From Lithobates sylvaticus (Eukaryota; Chordata; Amphibia; Anura; Ranidae): 64,000 nt of DNA. The position numbers and the translations under genes are program-made. The stretch is taken from contig CM053033.1 in the NCBI GenBank assembly GCA_028564925.1, positions 116,204,252 to 116,268,251 on the forward strand, given 5' to 3'. This document shows, piece after piece, positions 56,348 through 64,000 of this stretch (positions within the stretch are counted from its first letter, which is position 1; every line of letters begins with the position of its first letter). The notes under the pieces were generated by a model that had not been told where the DNA came from, searched no databases, and saw only the letters and a program-made list of their open reading frames with translations.

Positions 56348-57032
56348 CCACAGCCCCCACTCCATCCACAGTCTCCACAGAGCCATCCCTTCCCTATTAG
56401 CCTTTAAAAGAACTTCCCATTGGCACCAACCCTCCTCTTACAAGTACCCGTTGAGTGACCTGGGGGTAGCCAGCAGTTAAGCCCAAACTCCCAGGAGGGG
56501 TCCCTTGGCAGACCACCAGTTACCTCTTAAATTTCACTTACATGGGAAGAAGTTGCACAGAGGGGCGCAGGGTCCACATACTGGTTTGTGGCACTGGTGG
56601 CATCTCTATCTTCTTCCTAACACAGATTTCATTTAGTAATATATGTTTTTAAACAGCATTGTAGTAGGAGGGTAGACGTAAAACCAAGTTTTGACTTTTG
56701 AACTGCTTTAAAGAGAAATTTAAAGGTATTTTTCCACAGACTGCAAACAGGCAGGCAATTATTGCAGAAGAGACATGCAATATTGTTTCTGTGATAAAAT
56801 ATACCCAACTGCCTGCTCGCCGACACGGTCCCTGTGTGCTGGGATGATGGACTACTGCACATGCACAGGAGTTATGTCATGCTGTGCAGGCTCATGGAGA
56901 TGCCCACAGACCGGAACGTGGGCAGAAGATGCTGGCGAGGCACCTGGGCTCGTAAAGTGGAAGTAAAGTGTCTAATTATACATATATTAAAATCAATCCA
57001 TGATAAAACTTTTCTTCTTCTTTCTTTGGTAC
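56348..57032. other. Torsin intron next to exon 57033-57208
   Basis: No feature recognised. Mixed composition, no ORF over 80 codons that looks coding and no paired termini. The torsin donor GTACC lies at its right edge (57032-57031). Confidence 0.5.
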
Positions 57033-57208
57033 CTGAGAAAAATGAAGATAGCTTTACGGTAGGACACGCCATCAATCTGATCATAATAGTCCAGGAACGG
57101 CTTTATTGTGTCAATGAGTCCTGGATGCAACTTGTCCATTTCATCAAATATAAAAATGGATCGAGGACAGCTGGTGACATTTCCACTAATCCACAACTGT
57201 ATTTGATC
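57033..57208 (-). CDS. tor1 (paralog unresolved): Torsin-1-type AAA+ ATPase, internal exon (Walker B)
   Basis: A 176-bp exon with acceptor TTAATCTTTCAG just upstream and donor GTACC (57032). It encodes [20 protein letters not shown], then [20 protein letters not shown] and [18 protein letters not shown], ending in two bases of a Ser codon. IFIFDEMDK is the Walker B motif: Asp coordinates magnesium and Glu activates water for ATP hydrolysis. The match to torsin-1 over the whole exon is close. The preceding exon with Walker A (GWTGTGKN in human) was searched for on the minus strand to 64000 and not found. Confidence 0.95.
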
Positions 57209-57242
57209 CTGAAAGATTAAAAAGGACCTTGGTTATTAAAAT

Positions 57243-57841
57243 GAGACTATATCAACATATCAGACAGTAAACAGTAATTATCAAGTCTTGCCACGGATTC
57301 TCAATTGGATTTAGGTCTGGACTTTGACTGGGCCATTCTAACACATGAATATGCTTTGATCTAAACCATTCCATTGTAGTTCTGGCTGTATATTTAGGGT
57401 CATTGTCCTGCTGGGAGATAGTCTCCATAGTCTCAAGTCTTTTGCAGACTCCAACAGGTTTTCTTCCAAGATTGCCCAGTATTTGGCTCCATCCATCTTC
57501 CCATCAACTCTGTCTAGCTTCCCTGTCCTTGCTGTAGAAAAGCATTCCCACAACATGATACTGCTACCACTGTTTCACGGTGGAGATGGTGTGTTCAGGG
57601 TGATGTGCAGTGTTCATTTGCCACCACACGTAGCGTTTTGCTTTTAGGCCAAAAAGTAAAATTTTGGTCTTATCTGACCCAAGTACCTTCTTCCACATGT
57701 TTGCGGTGTCCCCCACATGGCTTCTCGCAAACTGAAAACGGAAATTCTTATGGCTTTCTTCTTGCCACTCTTTCATAAAGGGCCTCTTGGCTGCTACTCA
57801 AATTAATGCTCTCTTTGTCTGGCCTGTCAGTTTGGGTGGAC
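57243..57841 (-). pseudogene. Tc1-like transposase fragment
   Basis: About two-thirds of a Tc1-family DD34E transposase on the minus strand, broken into frames. 57776-57564 carries MKEWQEESHKNFRF, MWKKVLGSDKTKILLFG (first catalytic Asp region) and YVWWQMNTAHHPEHTI. A later frame carries [17 protein letters not shown] (second Asp) and [16 protein letters not shown] (Glu). The two lie 34 residues apart, as the family requires. A different Tc1 lineage from 5942-6235. It sits about 35 bp from the torsin exon. Confidence 0.85.
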
Positions 57842-58230
57842 AGCCATGTCTTAGTAGGTTTGCATAGACAATGGATGTAAGTGATTATTGATGTATTTAA
57901 ATAGACTCAATATATGAGTATATGAATTATCAATTTTTAAGTGAAATTACTTTTGTTGCAGAAGTGGTAAAAATCCCTGAAGAAGAAATTGTTTGTATCT
58001 ATACTTTGAAACGCGTTGGATACCCCCACCTACTGGGAAACATCTACAATTTCATAAAAAATTCAATTGAAAAATTGTTCATTGCCTTTATATTAAAATT
58101 TTTATTATATATAATATATAATATATATCGCTATTCTTTTCATTCTCTGCGGCTACTGGGGGATGATGGCACCACCTGTATTGTATTTAGAAACAGAATG
58201 TTTATACTCTGTGTAATCAGGACATGATCT
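57842..58230 (+). mobile_element. Penelope-like terminal repeat with hammerhead-like core
   Basis: CTGAAGA (57977-57983), a weak stem II, then GAAACGCGTTGG (58008-58019) match the hammerhead layout of Penelope-like elements and are followed by an AT-rich stretch. No coding part. Confidence 0.5.
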
Positions 58231-59284
58231 CTAACAAGTGCTAGTGACTCCACTCAATTGGGGCTTGTGAATAGCAAGTGAAATCCCAATCGAGAAATGT
58301 ATTGTCCACATAGGCAGTAATCCACACAGCATTGTATTTGTAAGTCCATGTATTGAAGAAATAACATTCAGTGAACCATCTAACATAATGATTTGATGTT
58401 CCTGTTTGGAAAATACCTTAACAGTCTCTATGTATGTCTCAGTGAGGGGTAGTGAGGGACGAACTTCCGACGGCACGTTTTCGCGAACGTTATCCGCAAA
58501 CGTGCCCAAATGTTGGCCGGCCCTATTGACTTTAATGGCAGGTGAACCTTAAAAACCTCCAGGTCATATTTTCAGCCACAAAATACTTACTAGCTGTGCA
58601 CACATAGTCCCACAACATGGACACTGACGTACCAGAAGTATTAAGTGAATCTGGGATCGACAACGACAAGCATTCTTTTTTTATCTGTGAAATGTTGTCA
58701 ATTCAAGGCCATGGAGGAGAGGCAAGGTCAGGCCAGGCTATGAAGGGGGTGCAGGAGATGATTGGTCAGTGCCACAGTCAGGGCTGCGCAGTCCTGTGCT
58801 AGTGTCCCAGTGTGCCAACCTGTGCTTGAGCCCCTGACCCCTCCCTCTGCCCGGCCCTTACCCCCACCTATGCAGGGCTCCACTGTGGTCCGGAGGTGCC
58901 AGTCTAGTGCTGATCCATTCCTCAGCCATGGTGCTGGCACTGCCTGCTGATTGGCTTCTCCGCTGCTATCTCCCTCACTGACACCAGCACTAAGATAGAA
59001 CACCGAAACCAGCCCCGCGATAGAGAGCACTGACACCAGCACAGAGATAGAGAGCACTGACACCAGCACAGAGAGAGAGAACTGACACCAGCACTGAGAT
59101 AGAGAGCACTAACACCAGCAACTCGCTGCGGGACCCAAAAATATGACACCGTTCAACCTCTTCAAACAGGAGGGTACGGGCATATAGTACGGTGTGCTTT
59201 TTTTGTACAAGCGAGCCAAAGGTAGAAAAAAGGTCCGTGTGCTAGATTATATAAATCGTTTATAGAGTTATGCATATACATGGT
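58231..59284. other. Unassigned DNA, partly hAT-derived
   Basis: 58450-58580 has the hairpin-like TTTTCGCGAACG and TCCGCAAACGTGCCC. 58975-59130 has a GAGAGCACTGACACCAGCAC repeat of about 30 bp, 4-5 copies. The rest probably belongs to the hAT element whose transposase end lies at 59285, but its termini were not found. Confidence 0.4.
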
Positions 59285-59640
59285 CTACTGGTCACATGTG
59301 TTGAATTCCTCCGAGATCCATGCCTCATTCATTTTTATAAATGGGAGGTAGTCAACACTGTTGTGAGCTAGGCGAGTGCGCTTATCGGTCACGATCCCCC
59401 CTGCTGCGCTGAATGTCCTTTCGGACAGGACACTGGACAAGGGGCAAGCCAACAGTTCCATTGCAAATTGTGCAAGCTCTGGCCAGAGGTCAAGCCTGCC
59501 CACCCAGTAGTTCAGCACTTCTCAGAGCGTCCACATCGGCCGTTAACCCGATGTAGTTGGACACCTGTCGGTTTAGGTGTTCCCTGATGCTGGATCCGGA
59601 TGACACCTGTCGATGGGTCGGCTGAAAGAATGATCTCATA
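59285..59640 (-). pseudogene. hAT transposase C-terminal fragment
   Basis: The minus strand from 59640 reads MRSFFQPTHRQVS and RQVSNYIGLTADVDALRSAE, then shifts frame near 59520 and continues LNYWVGRLDLWPELAQFAME, LLACPLSSVLSERTFSAAGG and IVTDKRTRL. The last is the hAT dimerisation (hATC) domain. Only this end is left; the DDE part would lie to the right, where the L1 5' end now sits. A different hAT lineage from 6517-8618. Confidence 0.85.
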
Positions 59641-60640
59641 TCAGAAGTGACCAACACGATGTGTTTGGGGGGCGTGACCGGATGCAGGTGAGAGTGAGAG
59701 AGGAGTGAGTCCGTGCAGCGTTCCTTCTCCTCTCATCCCCCGCTCCATATACTAGAGCACAGCATTGAGTCTGGAGTCTGGAGTCTGCGTGCACCGCTTC
59801 AACGGGCGATTGTGTGACTGCACCGGCCATAGAGCAGAGCAGTGTATGCAGGAGGAGATCGGGAGCTGGAGCAGGTGTCAGCGAATCAGAGTGACGGCGG
59901 GCGTTCTCAGCACACGAGTCTCTCCTCACAGCGCATAGTGCGCCTCTACCGACGAGCCCCCCCGCGCCTCACGGAGCTGGAGGTGAGGACGTGAGAGGGG
60001 AGAACGCATAAGGCGGAGAGGAGGTGCGGGCGGTGGCAGGGGGGAGTGAGAGTCCTCGGCTGCCTACACCTGGGCTGAATCGAAAATCAGGCTGGCTGAG
60101 TGGATTTTCCCGTTCTTTTTTTTTTCTACCAGCGCCTGAATGTATCTTTGCCAACACAAGCATTTGAGCTGAAGCTGATGCTGGATTCAGACACAGCAGT
60201 AAAAAAAAAAAAAAAAAAAAAGGCTTTCCAGACGTCATAAATCATCTTTCTTCGCTTACTAGACCCGCTGGTCAGTGGAACTTGCATCTGCGACTACGCC
60301 AACTCTGACTACCACCGGATGGGTGAGATAAGAGACTGCTTTAACTATAAGATATGTTTTATTAATTTACACTAATCACAGATCTACAAAAGAGTGGAAG
60401 GTGCGCATTGCAGAGAGCCTGTTTTTGGTGTTTTTTACTTCCTTTGTTCCTTTTTGTCCCCTTTTTTTTTTTTTTTGGTTCCTGCTGGCAGTAGAGTATT
60501 GACCTTATAAACCTGAAAGTGAAAAAGTATAATTGGACTCTGGCCTAACACGCCCCAGTTTTATATTATCTCAGGGTGTAGGACACTGTCCCTGTCCCTC
60601 TTTAAATCATACTGCTTGCCACATCTAAAGTCAAGTTAAC

Positions 60641-61714
60641 ATGCCTTCACAGCGCACCACAAAAGCTAGCCAGGCGGCCAGCCAAATAGCAGCAGCGAAA
60701 CTGGAGAAATTTGCGCATACCCCAAACCAAGGGCCAGCCCTGTCCCCTCAGAAAACCCTCACTCAAAATCAAAATCAGCAGCCCCAGCCTACCCGAACAG
60801 GAGGAGTGACAGGGGCCACAGGAGGAAGGAAAAGCCAGGGACTGAGTCAAACATCTTTACAGACTCCCCAGAGGACAATAGTGGAGGGGGGTGAAATAGA
60901 GGGGCAACCCCGGAGCCAGGTAGTGGAGGGTTCTCCTCCAGAAAGGGGGGCAGACAGTACACCTGGGGGGGAGCCATCCTTAAAAGAGATATTGGAGGCG
61001 GTTAATTTTTGCAGGGCCTCTCTGACTGACATGCACGACCAACTGAAGACAATACAGGCGGAACTTGCCAATGTAAGGAATGAGATACAAAAGGTACAAG
61101 AAAGGACTACAACTCTTGAGAATAGGATGAGCCTAGTGGAAGATGACTTGACCCCTTTAAAACATGAAGTGAGTGATCTTAAAAACCTCCTCAATATACA
61201 GCTTAATAAAATGGACGAAATGGAGAACAGGATGAGAAGGAAAAATATCCGCATAGTTGGTCTCCCGGAACATTCCGAGGGCCCTGATCCTGCCGCTTTC
61301 CTGGAAAAGTGGCTGGTTGAAACTTTTGGGCAGGAATCATTCTCTTCATTTTTTGCGGTGGAAAGAGCCCATAGGGTTCCCTCTAGACCCATCCAACCCG
61401 GGGCCCCTCCTAGGCCCATACTGGCAAAATTCCTATTTTTCAAGGACAAAGTTACAATTATTCGGAAGGCAAGGGAAGTAGGAAATATTTTTTACAAAGG
61501 CACGAGGGTGTCAATTTATCCTGACTATTCTCCAGACCTCCAAAGAAGGCGAGCGAAATTTGGAGAAGTAAAACGAAATCTGCGCCAAGCTAATTTAACC
61601 TATGCTCTACTATACCCAGCAAAACTAAGAATAATGGCACCCGGAGGGTCTCTACTCTTTGACTCCCCCAAAGGGGCTGAAGACTGGCTTATTAAATTTA
61701 AGGAGCGTCTTTAG
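60641..61714 (+). CDS. L1 ORF1 RNA-binding protein (357 aa)
   Basis: ORF1 protein of the second L1. The N-terminus (1-110) is low in complexity, rich in Gln, Thr and Gly. A coiled coil spans about residues 130-196 (MHDQLKTIQAELANV, VQERTTTLENRMSLVE, LLNIQLNKMDEMENR). The RRM begins RRKNIRIVGLPE at 199-210. The C-terminal domain has AVERAHRVPSRP, LAKFLFFKDKVTI and GTRVSIYPDYSPDLQRRR. The order matches the L1 ORF1 family and the frame is uninterrupted. Confidence 0.92.
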   Translation: MPSQRTTKASQAASQIAAAKLEKFAHTPNQGPALSPQKTLTQNQNQQPQPTRTGGVTGATGGRKSQGLSQTSLQTPQRTIVEGGEIEGQPRSQVVEGSPPERGADSTPGGEPSLKEILEAVNFCRASLTDMHDQLKTIQAELANVRNEIQKVQERTTTLENRMSLVEDDLTPLKHEVSDLKNLLNIQLNKMDEMENRMRRKNIRIVGLPEHSEGPDPAAFLEKWLVETFGQESFSSFFAVERAHRVPSRPIQPGAPPRPILAKFLFFKDKVTIIRKAREVGNIFYKGTRVSIYPDYSPDLQRRRAKFGEVKRNLRQANLTYALLYPAKLRIMAPGGSLLFDSPKGAEDWLIKFKERL

Positions 61715-62521
61715 TCGACCAAGATCATCTTAATTCGTTGACATTTTCTTTTTTTTTTGTTTTTTTTTCTTTGTTTGTACCCCCTTCTTTCGGTGAGGGG
61801 GGCTGGTTATAGCTGTTTTTATATATTTAGCGGAGCGAGGGAAGGGGAGCGAGAGGCGATTTATAGTGACCTCTAATCTTACTTACTTACCCTCTTTTTT
61901 CTTTTTTGTGTTTTCTATTTTTCTTGAGTTGCTGTGTCGCTTCCCGGGAGGGGCGGAGGAACGAGGGTGGAATGCACGGGGGGAAGAGGTTAAAAGATGG
62001 TGCATACTTGTAGTTTCGGAGTGCTGCAGGTCGATTTTGATGGAAGGGGTTTCTTTAATAGGGGGGAGGGGGTGGGAGGGGTAGCAAGGGGTAAAGGGAG
62101 GGGTAGGAATGGGGTTGATTCACTGGCACAAATATTAAGAATGTCTCAAAAGAAGGGTGATTGGGTCGGTCACATTAGAAGGCCCCCGGCCAAACCTAGG
62201 GTGGTAACGAATGGTGAATGTTTGCAGAGTGGTAGTAGGGTTAAAAGTGAATGTATGTTGAAGGGTGAGAGGTATAACATGTATGAAGATGTATGGTGGA
62301 GGGAGGAAAAATGGATTGGAAAAGGAAAAAATCACTCACTTGGAAAGTTTTTGCGACAACAATTTATAAGTATTAACAAAAAATCACGTTATGATGACAA
62401 GTATTTTTAGAAGGTTCTTACAACCTCTAACCACAAATATAAATTTATGTTGTGTAACACTGAGAAGGGGCATAATAATTAAGTTAACTGACTATTTTGA
62501 AAGAAATTTTAGCTTAAATTA
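61715..62521 (+). other. Inter-ORF spacer of the second L1
   Basis: 807 bp between the ORFs. A T-rich stretch is followed by G-rich DNA (61970-62110). A 137-codon frame at 61997-62410 has no recognisable domain and is probably chance. An in-frame TAG four codons upstream of 62522 separates it from ORF2. Confidence 0.6.
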
Positions 62522-64000
62522 ATGAGCCACAAAACACAGGTTAATAGGAAACAAGTCACTATATGTTCATGGAATGTGAGGGGATTGGGGGATCCGGGGA
62601 AAAAATCTGCAGTATTATCTATGATTAGATCTTATGGGGTGTCTATACTTTGTCTTCAGGAGACCCATTTAACCAAAGCCTCCATCCCCAAGTTAGGGTG
62701 GGGTGAGTTTGCTCTTCAGTATCATTCAGTCCACTCGTCCTTTTCTAGAGGGGTTAGTATAATGATAAATTCAGAGATCACATTTAACTGTATCCAAAGA
62801 AAAGTAGATGATCGGGGTAGGTATATTTTTCTACATTGTAAAATCGAAAATAAAGTTGTCCTGCTGGCCAATGTCTATATCCCGCCCCCTTTTGATATGG
62901 AGGTCCTTCTGGACCTTGTGGAGTTTGTGCTGGATAGACCGGGTATCCCGATCGTGGTCTTCGGGGACTTCAATATGGTCTTAGATAAGGTACTTGACAG
63001 GTTTCCCCAGAGGTGTCAGAGGGGAGGGTTAGCGGATAGCCGCCTCCCCCGCTTCCTGGATGAACTGGGCCTGAAAGATATATGGAGACTGCGGAACCCC
63101 GGGATTAGGGGGTACTCGTGTTTCTCCAGCACGCACTCCACACTGTCGAGAATTGATATGGTACTTTGTAATGATGAGTCGATGTCCTTGTTAGATAATA
63201 TTAGGTATAGGCCCAGAAGTCTTTCCGATCACTCCCCCCTGACAGCCTCATTTGAGGTAGGTGCGAGAAATACGTACAGGGAATGGAGAATTAATCCTTC
63301 CTGGCTGGAATTAATGGGAGATCCAAAGGAGGCCATACAGGCTTTGAGAGAAAATATAGATATGAATACGGGTTCGGCCCCCCAGGGGGTAATTTGGGAT
63401 ACAACCAAGGCTATCCTCCGGGGCTTATTGATCCAGCAAATCTCTAGAATAAAAAAAAAGTCAAGGGAGGGGGAAGAGAACGCAGCGAGAAAAGTATCTC
63501 TTGCAGAAGCGAACTACATAAAAATCCCTTCACCGACGAATCTCAAAGATTGGGTAGAAGCACAAAAGGAATATCGTCTAGTCTTATTAGGTAAAGCTGA
63601 ACAAAAATATATTTTCCAGAAGCAATCTGCTTTTGGAGAAGGGGAGGGAATAAGTAGGATGCTTGCCCACCTAGTGAGGTCCAACTCCCCGTCATCTATG
63701 GTCCCGATGATAGATATCGGAGCTGGTAAGACTTCCACATATACGCCAGAGATAGTGGATACCTTCAGAACCTACTATGAGAACTTATATCACTCCCAAC
63801 AAGATGAAATAACAGGAAAACTGGATACATTTTTTGAAGGATTGGCGGTCCCCTGTCTCTCTGAGGAGGACAGAGCTGTCTTAGACGGCCCTGTCACCCT
63901 GGAGGAGATACAGAGGACCGTCCAGGAAATGGCAAGGCAAAAGTCCCCGGGACCAGATGGATTACCTATAGAAATATATCGCTGTTACGGGGAGGTTCTT
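62522..64000 (+). CDS. L1 ORF2: endonuclease and start of reverse transcriptase
   Basis: I read 493 codons from ATG 62522 to the window edge without a stop. The APE-type endonuclease shows CSWNVRGLGDPGKK near residue 15, ILCLQETHL near 43, VVFGDFNMVLD near 150 and SDHSPLTASF near 236. The RT begins with QKSPGPDGLPIEIY at 473-486; the rest lies beyond the window. The endonuclease nicks the target and the RT copies the RNA from the nick. The copy looks whole as far as it can be seen. Confidence 0.92.
   Translation, partial: MSHKTQVNRKQVTICSWNVRGLGDPGKKSAVLSMIRSYGVSILCLQETHLTKASIPKLGWGEFALQYHSVHSSFSRGVSIMINSEITFNCIQRKVDDRGRYIFLHCKIENKVVLLANVYIPPPFDMEVLLDLVEFVLDRPGIPIVVFGDFNMVLDKVLDRFPQRCQRGGLADSRLPRFLDELGLKDIWRLRNPGIRGYSCFSSTHSTLSRIDMVLCNDESMSLLDNIRYRPRSLSDHSPLTASFEVGARNTYREWRINPSWLELMGDPKEAIQALRENIDMNTGSAPQGVIWDTTKAILRGLLIQQISRIKKKSREGEENAARKVSLAEANYIKIPSPTNLKDWVEAQKEYRLVLLGKAEQKYIFQKQSAFGEGEGISRMLAHLVRSNSPSSMVPMIDIGAGKTSTYTPEIVDTFRTYYENLYHSQQDEITGKLDTFFEGLAVPCLSEEDRAVLDGPVTLEEIQRTVQEMARQKSPGPDGLPIEIYRCYGEVL

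Larger units (their letters stand above)
59667..64000 (+). mobile_element. Young L1/Tx1-type LINE, plus strand, 3' end beyond window
   Basis: A second L1 with intact reading frames. The 5' end is at about 59667 (G6 then CGTGACCGG), abutting the hAT fragment, so it probably inserted there. The 5' UTR is about 970 bp and CpG-rich with GT/AG-like sites. ORF1 is 60641-61714, a spacer follows, then ORF2 from 62522 to the edge. It is a different subfamily from the copy at 1-5449; the proteins share only motifs. Confidence 0.9.

Noticed and set aside
61997-62410. 137-codon ORF between the two L1 ORFs as a possible third L1 protein
   Set aside because: No recognisable domain, highly biased G-rich composition, and no counterpart seen in the spacer of the other L1.

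Overview
This is repeat-dominated vertebrate DNA, most likely from a frog (anuran amphibian, possibly a ranid). The evidence is the repeat fauna: Tx1/L1-type LINEs, Penelope-like elements with a GIY-YIG nuclease, a PGBD-type piggyBac with a large set of TTAA-flanked relatives, and hAT, Tc1 and PIF/Harbinger elements. There is no bacterial gene organisation. The species call is inference; nothing here fixes it.

The only host gene I can defend is a torsin-1-type AAA+ ATPase on the minus strand. Three exons are visible: 57208-57033 (Walker B), 54858-54740 (sensor I) and 50628-50384 (C-terminus with the GCK sensor II). Intron phases join exactly and all splice sites are GT/AG. The N-terminal exons (signal peptide, Walker A) are not found up to 64000. 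So 1-50 kb looks like intergenic DNA downstream of torsin, and 57.2-64 kb is intron or upstream flank.

Layout. 1-5.45 kb: young L1, minus strand, ORF2 open to the window edge. 5.45-8.7 kb: MITE, Tc1 and hAT transposase fossils. 8.7-9.66 kb: internally deleted L1. 9.7-12.3 kb: TTAA element holding a nested TIR element. 12.45-14.0 kb: hAT with 8-bp TSD. 14-18.7 kb: retroposon, hAT, a 1-kb minisatellite and G-rich repeats. 18.7-24.9 kb: Penelope-like element with TTAA MITEs. 24.95-31.7 kb: piggyBac transposase and its 3' module, invaded by a TTAA element and a solo LTR. 32.1-33.6 kb: second Penelope-like element bounded by inverted arms. 34.4-39.5 kb: 5-kb TTAA element with a giant foldback. 39.5-50 kb: TTAA elements, Penelope terminal repeats (one a near-perfect 248-bp palindrome), hAT and PIF/Harbinger elements. 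50-57.2 kb: torsin exons among intronic repeats, including a DIRS fossil. 57.2-59.6 kb: Tc1, Penelope and hAT remains. 59.7-64 kb: second young L1, plus strand.

I found no cluster of genes that would make a new multi-gene system. The points most worth a second look are: hammerhead-ribozyme-like cores at eight places tied to Penelope-like repeats; very large inverted repeats in Penelope and TTAA elements; a MITE carrying three exact TCTCGCGAGA palindromes at 31-bp spacing; paralogous empty sites that date nested insertions; and two L1s with long open ORF2s and unusually long inter-ORF spacers. All coordinates and TSD/TIR calls were read by eye and may be off by a few bases.
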